Part shown: one piece after another, positions 45,044 to 54,828 of the stretch
How positions within the stretch are numbered: the first letter of the stretch is position 1
Layout: every line of letters starts with the position of its first letter
Assembly: GCF_001634285.1 (NCBI RefSeq)
Contig: NZ_CP015440.1
Span: 1 to 64,000, forward strand
Direction: 5' to 3'
DNA length: 64,000 nucleotides
DNA from: Anoxybacillus amylolyticus
GTDB taxonomy: Bacteria; Bacillota; Bacilli; Bacillales; Anoxybacillaceae
Position numbers and translations under genes: made by a program
Notes under the pieces: model-generated
Told to the model about the DNA's origin: nothing
The model's database searches: none
What the model saw: the letters and a program-made list of their open reading frames with translations, nothing else

Positions 45044-45217
45044 CTACCGTAACTTCCGCAACAAGCGCGAATACACAATCCCGTAGGCGAGTACGAGAAC
45101 AATGTCTGCGATTTTCATCCATAAAGGAGATTGAAATTCTTTTAAAACGAAGGCAATGGCGATCAAAAGAAGAAAGGGCATCGTAATGACAATAAATAAC
45201 GGCCAGGACCATTTCAT
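45044..45217 (-). CDS. Small basic membrane protein, probable bacteriocin immunity (CirE-like)
   Basis: 57 aa, ATG 45217 after CTGGAGTG. Two hydrophobic helices (about residues 6-24 and 36-50) and a basic end RLLRKLR. Small, hydrophobic, cationic proteins of this size give immunity in circular bacteriocin clusters. It is encoded first, 24 bp before the precursor. Function inferred from features and place. Confidence 0.75.
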   Translation of the reverse strand: MKWSWPLFIVITMPFLLLIAIAFVLKEFQSPLWMKIADIVLVLAYGIVYSRLLRKLR

Positions 45218-45286
45218 TATGTATCACTCCAGTTTACTAATACTATTAATTGTAAAAATAATCGATGTATAAAACTATTATAATAA

Positions 45287-46287
45287 CCCGTGGTGCTAGA
45301 TAAAATCGAGTAAGCAAAAAAATAGCCCTTGCCTGCGGATCTCCTGTAGAATGAAAGTGGCATCCAACATTCGAAAGGAGAATCCCCATGCAAGAGCACT
45401 TTCATTTTACTACAGACCAAGCGAAAATTCAAAAACAATATGCAGCCATTTTCTTCTTTGTTTCTGCCCAACTGCCATCGATTTCAAATGTATTTGCAGC
45501 GCCGCAATCGTCATTTGGTGAAACAGGAAGACGCGGTGATGATTGCCATTCATCTTCTAGGAAAGTTACTTGGCTTCTCCTCCGAACGGGCATGGCATCG
45601 CTTTGTCGTGGGAAACTTGTTCACCGATGGACAGTTTATCGAACGGTCTCGATACAATCGCCGTTGTCGAGCGTTGCGCTTCGCGATCAAATGGATTCGC
45701 CATGAACTAGCAAAACGCGGGCAACACCATGCCTATGCGGTCGTAGACAGTATGCCGATCGAGTTGTGCCATGCCGCAAGAATGTACCGTGTCAAACGAT
45801 TTCAAGGAATCGCAGACATCGGGTTTTGTGCGTCGAAAAAGCAGTGGTACTATGGATTTAAGTTTCATCTTCAAGTGACCGATCAAGGACTGCCGATGGG
45901 ATACGTGGTGACGGAAGCGTCCTGTCACGATCGAATCGCCGCTGAAACAGTCATGACACAAATTCCCCACCCCTACAATTTAGGTGACAAGGGATTTATT
46001 AGCAACGATTTGCAAAGAAAGCTATATGAGGAATATCAAATCGCCTTCTGGACTCCATCTCGCAAAAATCAGAAGCATCGCCCATCGGCATCATGGGAGA
46101 GATGGCTCAAACAAAAACGCAAAGTGGTGGAAACGGTGTTCTCTGTCCTCGTCGACCAGTATCGGATCACAGAAATTCGTGCCAATTCGATTGCGGGGTT
46201 TGAGGTAGCACTAGATGGCATTTTGTTGGTGTATTCACTTGTAACACTTGGGCTAGTTGAGCGTTAGGGTTCAACTAGCACCACGAG
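45287..46287 (+). mobile_element. IS5-like insertion sequence, copy 3 (about 1 kb)
   Basis: Left end CCCGTGGTGCTAG (45287-45299), right end CTAGCACCACGAG (46275-46287, one mismatch). Lies directly upstream of the bacteriocin operon and in the same orientation as the decayed copy at 39565. Confidence 0.88.
45388..46267 (+). pseudogene. IS5-like transposase with one frameshift
   Basis: Starts MQEHFHFTTDQAKIQKQYAA at 45388. One extra base at about 45481 (CCATCGATTTCAAATG against CCATCCATCCAAATG in copy 1) shifts the frame after about 30 codons. The long remaining frame (45440-46267) covers the catalytic core: YAVVDSMPIELCHA and GDKGFISNDLQRK to GLVER. Possibly recoverable by frameshifting. Confidence 0.8.
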
Positions 46288-46412
46288 TTATATTAGATAA
46301 AGAGATGTTTCCGGTACACATATTTAATGATGTTCAATGGTATCAAACGTTTGATCCGAATAAAGGGTTTAATATTATCATTGATGATGAAAAAACCAAT
46401 TCAGAGAACTAA
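46288..46412 (+). pseudogene. 3' fragment of an unknown gene next to the IS
   Basis: About 40 codons open from the IS edge to a TAA at 46410-46412, including MFPVHIFNDVQWYQTFDPNK. The front was lost at the IS. No family recognised. Confidence 0.45.
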
Positions 46413-46438
46413 AGGAAATTTTGAATGTCCCTATTATG

Positions 46439-46468
46439 TGCATGGCACCCGTTTTATAGGTGCCATGC
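46439..46468 (-). terminator. murG terminator hairpin
   Basis: GCATGGCACC/GGGTGCCATGC stem with an 8-nt loop just past the murG stop; T run short. Confidence 0.7.
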
Positions 46469-46472
46469 TTCG

Positions 46473-47546
46473 TTATTGTTTACCTTTTCCTGCTTCTTCA
46501 ATGAGCGACAGTAGCGTATGCAAGGCATCGGTGGCTTGGGAGTTGTTCATGTTCTCGATGTAGCGCTCTTTGTCACGGTATAGCTGGTAAATCGCTTCGC
46601 GCAGTGAGTCGTTTGTTAAGTCTTCCTCCATCAGCACTTTTGCATATCCCGCTTTTTCGAACGAACGGGCGTTTAAAATTTGGTCGCCTCGGCTTGCCCC
46701 TTTTGAAAGCGGAATGAGCAACATCGGCTTTTTTAATGTCAAAAATTCAAAAATCGAGTTCGAGCCGGCGCGCGATAGGACGATGTCTGCCATCGCTAGC
46801 AAATGCGGAAGCTCGTCGTGAACGTATTCAAATTGTTTATATCCTTTTTGATTTAATTGCGCATCGACGTTTCCTTTTCCGCAAATATGGACGATTTGAA
46901 AATCGGCAAGAAGTGTCTGCAAATTCGCCCGTAATGCATCGTTAATGCGCTTCGAACCGAGGCTTCCGCCCATCACAAGAAGAACGGGCTTGTCGTTTGT
47001 AAACTGACAATACATTCGCCCTTTGTCAGCGTTTCCTTGTTTTAGTTCGTCACGAACGGCGGCGCCGACGTAGATCCCTTTTTCTTTGCTCACATGTTGC
47101 AACGTTTCTGGGAACGTGACGCACACTTTGGTCGCAAACGGCATCGCAAGTTTATTGGCCAGCCCTGGCGTCATATCGGACTCGTGAATAATCACAGGAA
47201 CACCGTTTAGCCACGCGCCGATAATGACAGGAACAGAAACGAATCCTCCTTTGGAAAACACTATGTCTGGCTTTTCCTTCCTAATTAGCCTATACGCTTC
47301 CCACGTTCCTTTCATTACTTTGAATGGGTCTTTGAAGTTGTTCCAATCAAAATAACGGCGCAACTTTCCTGTCGAAATCGGAAAATACGGCACATCGCTT
47401 TGCTGGGCAATGAGTTCCCGTTCGATGCCGTGATGGGAACCAATATAGCAAACGTTCCACCCTCGCTCTTTTAGCTTCGGAATGAGCGCGACATTTACCA
47501 TGACATGTCCGGCTGTACCGCCGCCGGTCAATATAATTTTTTTCAA
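46473..47546 (-). CDS. murG: MurG-type GlcNAc transferase (lipid II synthesis)
   Basis: 357 aa from TTG 47546, which follows AGGTGATCAC; an ATG further up (47570) lies ahead of that site. GT28 fold: [19 protein letters not shown] at the start, [30 protein letters not shown], and the donor-site [20 protein letters not shown]. Adds GlcNAc to lipid I. It stands alone rather than in a division cluster and is the undivided paralogue type seen in B. cereus-group and Geobacillus genomes. Confidence 0.9.
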   Translation of the reverse strand: MKKIILTGGGTAGHVMVNVALIPKLKERGWNVCYIGSHHGIERELIAQQSDVPYFPISTGKLRRYFDWNNFKDPFKVMKGTWEAYRLIRKEKPDIVFSKGGFVSVPVIIGAWLNGVPVIIHESDMTPGLANKLAMPFATKVCVTFPETLQHVSKEKGIYVGAAVRDELKQGNADKGRMYCQFTNDKPVLLVMGGSLGSKRINDALRANLQTLLADFQIVHICGKGNVDAQLNQKGYKQFEYVHDELPHLLAMADIVLSRAGSNSIFEFLTLKKPMLLIPLSKGASRGDQILNARSFEKAGYAKVLMEEDLTNDSLREAIYQLYRDKERYIENMNNSQATDALHTLLSLIEEAGKGKQ

Positions 47547-47692
47547 TGTGATCACCTGTCTTTTTATCAAGTATAGTACGAATCGTCAAGTTGGTTGAAT
47601 CTTTTCTTTCCTCGTTCCGTATTGTATTATAGCAAGGAATAACTTAGAAGTGTGTCGAAATGATGAGTATATAGAAAGAAGAGGTGCATGGA

Positions 47693-48415
47693 GTGAACTG
47701 GCTCGCGCTTTTTTTATGTGTCGTTATCGTGTATGGAATCGTTCCGACTGTTGTTATCCGCCAAACAGGGATAGGCATTTATAAAAGAGGAAAGTATACG
47801 AAGGCGGTTGCGCTGACGTTCGATGACGGACCTAATCCATATTATACCCCTCAATTGCTCGATCTACTAAAAAAACACGGAATAAAAGCAACGTTTTTTC
47901 TTGTTGGGACTAAAGCAAAACAGCATCCTCAGCTAGTTAAGCGGATGCAGGAGGAAGGGCACGATATCGGCCTGCATAATTACCGGCACATTAGCAACTG
48001 GTTCATTTTCCCGCCGTTTTTACAACGAGGGTTGCAAAAATCTGCCGATATCATCGAGCAAATTACTGGAAAGCGCCCTATTTATTATCGCCCGCCTTGG
48101 GGACACTTGAATTTGTGTACGTGGACGGTACAAAAGAAATATGTAATAGTGATGTGGACAGCCATTCTCGGAGACTGGAGAGAGAGACTCGGGGTCCCTG
48201 CGCTTGTACGGCGATTAAAAAAGAGCCTGAAAGACGGAGCGATTATCGTTCTTCACGATAGCGGAGAAACATTTGGCGCGGATGAAAAAGCGCCAGAACA
48301 TATGATTCAAGCGCTACAACAGCTTTTCGAAGACGAAGCAGCGAAAAATGTCCAATGGATGACGATTAGTGAAATGATAGCTGCACAAACTAAGAAACAA
48401 ACTCGAGCAATTTAG
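47693..48415 (+). CDS. Polysaccharide deacetylase (NodB domain), membrane anchored
   Basis: About 240 aa from GTG 47693, six bases after AAGAAGAGGTG; another in-frame GTG at 47684 overlaps that site. One N-terminal membrane helix, then a NodB fold: TFDDGPNP (metal and base Asp), TFFLVGTKAK, GHDIGLHNYRH (His ligand; the usual H...H is partly altered), YYRPPWG and VLHDSGE. Resembles YkoP-type proteins. First gene of a three-gene envelope operon. Confidence 0.87.
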   Translation: MNWLALFLCVVIVYGIVPTVVIRQTGIGIYKRGKYTKAVALTFDDGPNPYYTPQLLDLLKKHGIKATFFLVGTKAKQHPQLVKRMQEEGHDIGLHNYRHISNWFIFPPFLQRGLQKSADIIEQITGKRPIYYRPPWGHLNLCTWTVQKKYVIVMWTAILGDWRERLGVPALVRRLKKSLKDGAIIVLHDSGETFGADEKAPEHMIQALQQLFEDEAAKNVQWMTISEMIAAQTKKQTRAI

Positions 48416-48423
48416 GGGGATGT

Positions 48424-49020
48424 ATGGATATTTCGACTCTTTTGTCATATATACAATCGTACGGATATGGAATTATTTTTGTTTTTCTTTTTTTGGGGAT
48501 TGTTGGAATACCAGCGCCGGAAGAGAGCTTATTATTTTTTCTTGGAATGCTAATCTCCCACCACCAACTAGCATGGGCAAATTGTTTTCTTGTCAGTTGG
48601 CTGGGTGCTACAATAGGGATGATAGCAGGCTATGGAATGGGGCGCTTTCTTGGCCATCCGTTTGTAAAAAAATATGGGAAGTATGTAGGGATTAAGGAAG
48701 ACAAGTGGGAACGGGCGAGCGGGTTATTTCACAAATATGGAAAATGGTTTGTGCTCTTCGGGTTTTATCTTCCAGGGGTGAGGCAAATTTCCCCGTATAT
48801 GGCAGGAGTAATTCGCTTTCCGTTTCCCCTGTTTTTACTGCTTGCTTCGATAGGTGCGTTATTATGGATTGTGCCGATTATGTCCATCGGAATGTTTTTA
48901 AGCCAGCATCTAGACATTCCTATTGCATCGGTTCCGCTGATTGGAGCGGCGCTGTTTCTTCTGTTTCTTGCTGCTGTATGGATTAAGCAACTGGTTGGCA
49001 AAAAGCAATTTGAAAATTAA
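48424..49020 (+). CDS. DedA-family membrane protein
   Basis: 198 aa with five to six membrane helices. Family motifs: the early IPAPEESLLFFLGML (E/P-rich), a G..IG...GY.MGR segment and RFLGHPF, and GFYLPGVRQISPYMAG (G...PG.R/VR). DedA proteins flip undecaprenyl phosphate or phosphatidylethanolamine. Eight bp after the deacetylase gene. Confidence 0.9.
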   Translation: MDISTLLSYIQSYGYGIIFVFLFLGIVGIPAPEESLLFFLGMLISHHQLAWANCFLVSWLGATIGMIAGYGMGRFLGHPFVKKYGKYVGIKEDKWERASGLFHKYGKWFVLFGFYLPGVRQISPYMAGVIRFPFPLFLLLASIGALLWIVPIMSIGMFLSQHLDIPIASVPLIGAALFLLFLAAVWIKQLVGKKQFEN

Positions 49021-49034
49021 AGGGAGCTATCGTG

Positions 49035-50171
49035 ATGATGAAAGTTCTTGTATTGCCATTGTTTCAAATGAGTTCTGGACACCATAAAGTAGCCGATGCA
49101 CTCATTGATTTTTTGCAAACGAAATTTCCGTTTGTTCATTGCCGAAAGCTTGATTTTTTAAGTTATTGCAATGAATACATTGAAAAGTTCGTGTCAGACG
49201 TATATTTGCGCTGGATTCGCTCTCATCCAGCCTCTTATCATCATATCTACAAAATGCTTATGTATCGGGATGTTCCGAAAATGGACTGGGTGCATCTAGA
49301 ACCGTGGCTGCCGTATTTCGAACATAAAATGAAACGGCTCATCGAAGCGGAAAAGCCACAGCTGATTATTTGTACCCATTCGTTTCCATCGCGTATTTTA
49401 CAGCGGCTAAAACGGAAAAAATGGCTAACGACGCCCGTCATTAATGTATACACCGACTTTTTTATGAACGGCGTTTGGGGAAAAAAGGGGATTGATTATC
49501 ACTTTGTCCCACATCAAGAAGCGAAGGAAGAGTTAATCAAAAAATACAAAATTGCCAAAGAACAAGTGATTGTGACCGGTATTCCCGTACATGAAACGTT
49601 TATGTCCAAAAAAGGTGGGGGTAGAGGGAGTAAGCAACGCCTGCATTTATTAATCGCAGGTGGCAATCAGGGGCTAGGGAATATTTCGGATTTCTTCCGA
49701 AAAATGAACGGAACAAACCAATTCCGCTACTCGGTATTATGCGGGCATAACAGGGCGTTGTATGAAGAAGTTTTGCGTTGGAAACAGCCGCATATTCGCC
49801 CGCTTCCGTATATAGCAAGCATTGATGAGATGAACCGTTTGTACGAGGAAGCCGATGCAATTATTACGAAGCCGGGTGGCGTTACGGTAAGCGAGGCGTT
49901 GCATAAGCGTCTTCCGTTATTTACAATCAGCTATTTACCAGGGCAGGAACAAATTAATTTACGTTATTTAGAAGAACGAGGACTTATTTATAATTTGAGC
50001 GGTCTGCGCCATTATGAACAAAAAATTTGGCATGTGCTGCATGATGATATGGAACGAAGCCGTTTTCTTCGCCGAGTCGCTGAATATTTTGCCCAAATCG
50101 AGCAATCTGCCCAAGAGGCGCTTCAACAAATTGTATGGCAATATAGCAAAACACATGTATGGTCGCATTAA
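49035..50171 (+). CDS. MGDG-synthase/UgtP-type glycosyltransferase (GT28)
   Basis: 378 aa; ATG 49035 after AGGGAG. N-terminal MGDG synthase domain (LPLFQMSSGHHKVADALIDF), then a GT28 C-terminal domain with IITKPGGVTVSEALHKRLPL. Probably transfers a sugar to a lipid or cell-wall precursor; similar to B. subtilis YkoN. Third gene of the operon with the deacetylase and DedA proteins. Confidence 0.85.
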   Translation: MMKVLVLPLFQMSSGHHKVADALIDFLQTKFPFVHCRKLDFLSYCNEYIEKFVSDVYLRWIRSHPASYHHIYKMLMYRDVPKMDWVHLEPWLPYFEHKMKRLIEAEKPQLIICTHSFPSRILQRLKRKKWLTTPVINVYTDFFMNGVWGKKGIDYHFVPHQEAKEELIKKYKIAKEQVIVTGIPVHETFMSKKGGGRGSKQRLHLLIAGGNQGLGNISDFFRKMNGTNQFRYSVLCGHNRALYEEVLRWKQPHIRPLPYIASIDEMNRLYEEADAIITKPGGVTVSEALHKRLPLFTISYLPGQEQINLRYLEERGLIYNLSGLRHYEQKIWHVLHDDMERSRFLRRVAEYFAQIEQSAQEALQQIVWQYSKTHVWSH

Positions 50172-50207
50172 CACACCGTCTAATGAATCTATTAGGCGGT
50201 GTTTTGC
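50171..50207 (+). terminator. Terminator of the deacetylase-glycosyltransferase operon
   Basis: ACACCGTCTAAT/ATTAGGCGGTGT stem, 6-nt loop, then TTTTG. Confidence 0.85.
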
Positions 50208-50314
50208 TATGTGAAAGTTGCGAAACAACCTTTATCAATCATATAAAAGTATCATACGGTGGCAGGAGAAACGTGGTACAATAAAGTGGTGGAAAAAGAA
50301 GAGGAGGGTTTCTA

Positions 50315-51403
50315 GTGAAGACGAGAATAGGGGTGTTGTATGGCGGAAAATCGCCTGAACATAAAGTATCGCTACAGACGGCGATGGCGGTCATGAACGC
50401 GATTGACAAAGCGAAGTTTGACGTCATTCCGATTTATATTACGACGGAAGGACAATGGGTCAAAGGAGAAAAGTTAACAGGTAGCGTGCATGATGTGAAG
50501 CAGTTGCAACTGGCACCGAAAGAGAGAGCAATTTTGCCAGTAGCTTTGAATCAAACTTCGATAGCGGAAGAAACGAATGGACCGACAGAAGACACTATTG
50601 ATGTCATCTTCCCATTATTGCACGGACCGAATGGAGAAGACGGCACAGTGCAAGGGTTATTGGAATTGTTAAACATCCCGTATGTCGGAAACGGCGTGCT
50701 AGCTTCGGCGGCTGGGATGGATAAAGTCATTATGAAAAATTTATTTGCTCAAGCCGGATTGCGCCAAGCAAAATACGTTTCTTTTTTGAAAAAAGAATGG
50801 CAACAGAACGAAGAAGCTGCTTATGACAAAGTGGAAAGCGAACTCGGCTATCCTTGTTTTATCAAGCCGGCAAACGCAGGTTCAAGCGTTGGGATTAGTA
50901 AATGCAAAAAACGCGAAGAGTTGAAGCAGGCGTTTATGGACGCATTTCGTTATGACCGAAAAGTGATTGTGGAAGAAGCAATTGTCGGACGGGAAGTCGA
51001 AATTGGCGTCATCGGAAATGACGATCCAGTCTGTTCTGTAGTAGGGGAAATTGTTCCAAAGAAAGAGTTTTATGATTATCAAGCAAAATATGAAGACGGC
51101 AATACAGAGCTTATTATTCCAGCCGATATTACTGACGAGGAATATAAAACGATTCAGCAAATGGCGATTGTTGCATTTAAAGCGCTTGACTTGTCTGGAT
51201 TAGTGCGGGCTGACTTTTTCTTAACGAAAGACGGCGTTGTTTACATTAACGAAGTGAATACGATGCCGGGCTTCACACCATTCAGCATGTTTCCACTGCT
51301 TTGGAAACATAGTGGCGTTTCTTATCCAGAACTTATCGAAAAACTTGTACAGCTTGCGCTTGAGCGCCATCAAGAAAAACAAACGATCACATACACATTT
51401 TAG
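50315..51403 (+). CDS. ddl: D-alanine-D-alanine ligase
   Basis: 362 aa. ATP-grasp enzyme: [14 protein letters not shown] at the front, [30 protein letters not shown] in the middle and the end [16 protein letters not shown]. Joins two D-Ala for the peptidoglycan stem; alr in the same region supplies D-Ala. Twelve bp before murF, as in Bacillus. Confidence 0.97.
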   Translation: MKTRIGVLYGGKSPEHKVSLQTAMAVMNAIDKAKFDVIPIYITTEGQWVKGEKLTGSVHDVKQLQLAPKERAILPVALNQTSIAEETNGPTEDTIDVIFPLLHGPNGEDGTVQGLLELLNIPYVGNGVLASAAGMDKVIMKNLFAQAGLRQAKYVSFLKKEWQQNEEAAYDKVESELGYPCFIKPANAGSSVGISKCKKREELKQAFMDAFRYDRKVIVEEAIVGREVEIGVIGNDDPVCSVVGEIVPKKEFYDYQAKYEDGNTELIIPADITDEEYKTIQQMAIVAFKALDLSGLVRADFFLTKDGVVYINEVNTMPGFTPFSMFPLLWKHSGVSYPELIEKLVQLALERHQEKQTITYTF

Positions 51404-51415
51404 AAGGGTGAAACA

Positions 51416-52789
51416 ATGATAACAAAGACACTACGTACGATTCAAGATATGGTGGACGGCTTTGGACTTGATGAATCGTTTTACGACGTGATGATTACAG
51501 GGATTTCTACCGATACGAGAACGATGGAACGAGGGAACTTATATATTCCGTTAAAGGGAGCAACGTTTAACGGCCATGCGTTTGTCGAAGAAGCATTTGC
51601 AAAAGGAGCGAGTGCGGTGCTATGGTCTCGAGAAGAAGCAAATCCGCCAGTAGATGTTCCGCTCATTATGGTCGATGACACACTGCAAGCGTTGCAACGG
51701 CTAGCCCATCGTTACCGAAAGCAGCTATCGGTGAAAGTGATTGGCATTACTGGAAGCAACGGCAAGACGACGACAAAAGATATGGTGTTTTCGCTCTTAG
51801 CAACGACATACAAAACGCAAAAGACAGAAGGAAACCTCAACAACCATATTGGGCTGCCACTGACGCTTCTGCGATTAGAGGAAGACACGGAAATGGCGGT
51901 TGTCGAGATGGGAATGAGCGGTTTTGGTGAAATCGAGCGGTTATCGCACATCGCAGAGCCTGATGTCGCAGTCATTACGAATATTGGGGAATCACATTTG
52001 CAAGAGCTAGGGTCAAGAGAAGGGATTGCGCAAGCGAAACTCGAAATTCTTTCTGGATTACAGAAAGACGGTGTGTTTGTTTATTACGGAGACGAACCGC
52101 TATTACGAACAAAAATAGAGCAGCTTTCCCCTGTCTTCCACACGATTACGTTTGGGCAGACACCAGAAAACAACTACTATCCGCTTTCGATGGCTTTAAC
52201 AGCGGAAGGAACGACGTTTACAGTGAATGCGGCACGAGAAATATCTTTCCAACTTCCGATTTTAGGGAAACATCACGTACAAAACGCCTTAGCGGCGATT
52301 GCCGTTGCTCGTGTGTTCGGTATTGAATGGGAAACAATTCAAAAGGCATTTGCAACGCTACAAACGACGCGCATGCGCATGGAATTAGAAAAAGGGAAAA
52401 CTGGCGTAACCATTATTAACGACGCATACAATGCCAGCCCGACATCGATGAAAGCAGCATTACAGTTGCTGTCTGAATTAACAGGCTACGATAAAAAAAT
52501 CGCTGTATTAGGGGATATGCTAGAACTTGGAGCGCAAGAAGTGGAATTCCATCGGCAAATTGGAGAAATACTTACACCAGCAAGCGTCGATTACGTATGG
52601 ACGTACGGAAAGCTTGCGCGTGAAATAGCTCTCACCGCTCAGCCTGCCTTTCCGCACGGGCGAGTGAGGGCATACGACGATAAACAAGCATTAGCAAACG
52701 ACTTATGTGCGCTCGTAACGGAAAAAGATGTCGTTTTATTCAAAGGATCGCGAGGAATGAAACTCGAAGAAATCATCCGTGCATTGTAA
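51416..52789 (+). CDS. murF: UDP-MurNAc-tripeptide-D-Ala-D-Ala ligase MurF
   Basis: 457 aa. Mur-ligase ATP loop GITGSNGKTTTKDMV (about residue 109), NLNNHIGLPLTLL, the central EMGMSGFGEI, and the C-terminal DAYNASPTSMKAAL and GDMLELG. Adds D-Ala-D-Ala to the UDP-MurNAc tripeptide. Operon with ddl. Confidence 0.97.
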   Translation: MITKTLRTIQDMVDGFGLDESFYDVMITGISTDTRTMERGNLYIPLKGATFNGHAFVEEAFAKGASAVLWSREEANPPVDVPLIMVDDTLQALQRLAHRYRKQLSVKVIGITGSNGKTTTKDMVFSLLATTYKTQKTEGNLNNHIGLPLTLLRLEEDTEMAVVEMGMSGFGEIERLSHIAEPDVAVITNIGESHLQELGSREGIAQAKLEILSGLQKDGVFVYYGDEPLLRTKIEQLSPVFHTITFGQTPENNYYPLSMALTAEGTTFTVNAAREISFQLPILGKHHVQNALAAIAVARVFGIEWETIQKAFATLQTTRMRMELEKGKTGVTIINDAYNASPTSMKAALQLLSELTGYDKKIAVLGDMLELGAQEVEFHRQIGEILTPASVDYVWTYGKLAREIALTAQPAFPHGRVRAYDDKQALANDLCALVTEKDVVLFKGSRGMKLEEIIRAL

Positions 52790-52792
52790 TAG

Positions 52793-52829
52793 CGGGTTGA
52801 CCCTTTGCGTTTTGGGTCAGCCCTTTTTC
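52793..52829 (+). terminator. ddl-murF terminator
   Basis: GGGTTGACCC/GGGTCAGCCC, 10-bp stem with one G-U, 10-nt loop, then TTTTTCTTG. Confidence 0.88.
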
Positions 52830-52989
52830 TTGTTAAGACTAAGAAAGCATAAAATTTTACGATTGGGTAGAAACCTTTCTGGCTCCAAGAACGATCGGTC
52901 TAAGGTGTTTCCTCCTCCGTGGGGCTTGTGCGATCTTTTGCGCTTTTCTTATCACGATGTACCCATGGTATAGATGGATAGATGTCAGT

Positions 52990-54505
52990 TTTCCATATAA
53001 AGAAACCTGAATCCGTGGCAAAACATCTTTACAATGGTCGCAAACCGTTGGTACGATAAGGGAAAACGACGTTTATGACTCTTCATCAAGTAGGTGAATT
53101 TCATGAAAGATTTTCCGATTCGGTTTGTATGGACAGATGAAGCGATCACCCCAAGTGCTGGGCTTGCCCTCGTTGGCTACTTGCTTCATCAAACGAAACT
53201 CGACAAACGGTTAAACGTCCTTCGGCTTCCGCAGGTGCGCCGAGATGTTCACATCTCTCATGGTGATGTCATTCGCTCGATGATCGGTTTGCTTGCCACA
53301 GGAAAAACGGATTTCGATCATATCGAAGCGTATCGTCATGATGATCTATTTGCGACATCGCTGGGCATCGAACACGTGCCTTCCTCTCCGACTTTACGGC
53401 AGCGACTGGATCAGCTCGCCTGTCTTCCGATGACAGACACGATTCTTTGGGAGGAATCGATGCGCCTATTGAGGCGACGACAAGCGACCTTGTCCCCTTG
53501 TTGGACAAAACAAAAGACGACATGGGTTCCCCTGGATTTAGATGGCTCCCCGTTTGACAACTCCGACACGAAAAAGGAAGGAGTCAGTCGGACGTATAAA
53601 GGATTTGACGGCTTTACGCCATTGTTTGCGTATGCAGGAAAAGAAGGATATATCGTCCACGCGGAGCTGCGCCCAGGAAAACAACACGTACAAGATGGAA
53701 TGCCGTCGTTTTTAACCACTGCCATCCATCGGGCACGTGCGCTCACCTCATCTCGTCTGCTTGTTCGCATGGATGCAGGAAACGATGCAGAAGCGAATGT
53801 GCGCGTGTGCCTCGAAGAAGGCGTGGATTTTGTCATCAAACGGAACTTGCGCCGAGAATCGAAAGCCCTTTGGTTTCCAATCGCTTCGCAAAAAGGCAAG
53901 CGCACGGACGACTCCACGGAAGGGGTGCAAACATACGAGCTATGCCTTCCGCAAACGATGACGATCGATGGAAACACGCATACGTACTTCCAAGTCACCC
54001 AAGTGACCGAACGGACGATGGAACGAAATGGACAGTTGCTTTTCGTTCCTGATTACGAAGTCGAAAGCTATTGGGTGCGCTTAGAAGGGTATGACCACAT
54101 GCATATGCAAGATATACTCGCGTTGTACCACGACCATGCGACATGCGAGCAGTTTCATAGCGAACTCAAGAGCGATCTCGATTTAGAGCGACTTCCGTCT
54201 GGGAAGATGAAAACGAATGCGCTCGTTTTGGTCATCGGGGCATTGGTTTACAATCTTCTTCGTCTGATCGGGCAAGACATATTAAGCGATCCACGCCATC
54301 CGTTACATCACAAAGTGAGACGCCGCCGCATCAAGACGATCATTCAGACAGTGATCACGATGGCAGGTCGACTCGTACGCCGATCGCGACAGATATGGAT
54401 GAAGTTGACGCGAAGGAGTGGCTATAGCGAGCCGCTTCTGAACGTTTACATGAAATGGAGAGAAGGAAGGTAACGAACAATCGTTCGATTCTTTATATCC
54501 ATCTC
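52990..54505 (+). mobile_element. IS1380-family insertion sequence
   Basis: Single transposase gene with short related ends (CCATATAAAGAA.C at about 52992 and, inward from the right, GGATATAAAGAATC at about 54501). The limits are approximate and I could not confirm a target duplication. Lies between murF and cshA. Confidence 0.7.
53103..54473 (+). CDS. IS1380-family transposase
   Basis: 456 aa from ATG 53103; an in-frame GTG at 53094 overlaps the GGTGAA site. DDE enzyme: WVPLDLDGSPFDNSDTKKEG (first Asp), LLVRMDAGNDAEANV (second Asp), and YHDHATCEQFHSELKSDLDL with the Glu. Intact, full length for the family. Confidence 0.93.
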   Translation: MKDFPIRFVWTDEAITPSAGLALVGYLLHQTKLDKRLNVLRLPQVRRDVHISHGDVIRSMIGLLATGKTDFDHIEAYRHDDLFATSLGIEHVPSSPTLRQRLDQLACLPMTDTILWEESMRLLRRRQATLSPCWTKQKTTWVPLDLDGSPFDNSDTKKEGVSRTYKGFDGFTPLFAYAGKEGYIVHAELRPGKQHVQDGMPSFLTTAIHRARALTSSRLLVRMDAGNDAEANVRVCLEEGVDFVIKRNLRRESKALWFPIASQKGKRTDDSTEGVQTYELCLPQTMTIDGNTHTYFQVTQVTERTMERNGQLLFVPDYEVESYWVRLEGYDHMHMQDILALYHDHATCEQFHSELKSDLDLERLPSGKMKTNALVLVIGALVYNLLRLIGQDILSDPRHPLHHKVRRRRIKTIIQTVITMAGRLVRRSRQIWMKLTRRSGYSEPLLNVYMKWREGR

Positions 54506-54506
54506 G

Positions 54507-54719
54507 ACTCCCTGTCCTTTTTTGTTTTTTCTTTTTGGTTTACATCCCCAAAAAAGAGATTTGTTTCATTTCTGAGAATAAAGATGACGTGGGTAACAAA
54601 CATAAAAAGGGGTTGATGGATGATATACCCACTAAAACATCATCGAAATCAAAGTCGATTTCAATTCATCACGGATTCAGGAGAAATTTCTTAAGGAAAA
54701 TTTTTGCAGATGGTATTTA
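54507..54719. other. Leader region between IS1380 and cshA promoter
   Basis: No gene. The 70-codon open frame starting at 54535 has no ribosome binding site and no recognised family. Confidence 0.4.
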
Positions 54720-54748
54720 TTGCAAACGAGGCATAGAAATGGTATGAT
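54720..54748 (+). promoter_or_regulatory. SigA-type promoter of cshA
   Basis: TTGCAA (54720-54725), 17-bp spacer, TATGAT (54743-54748), about 80 bp before the cshA start. Confidence 0.75.
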
Positions 54749-54828
54749 AAAAAACATAATGTCAAGGCCCTTTCTTCCATAGTGGGCAGAACGGTTTTGA
54801 ACAGTAAGTAAAAGGAGTAGGAATAACA

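Noticed and set aside
54535-54747. 70-codon frame between IS1380 and cshA.
   Set aside because: No ribosome binding site, overlaps the cshA promoter, no recognised family.
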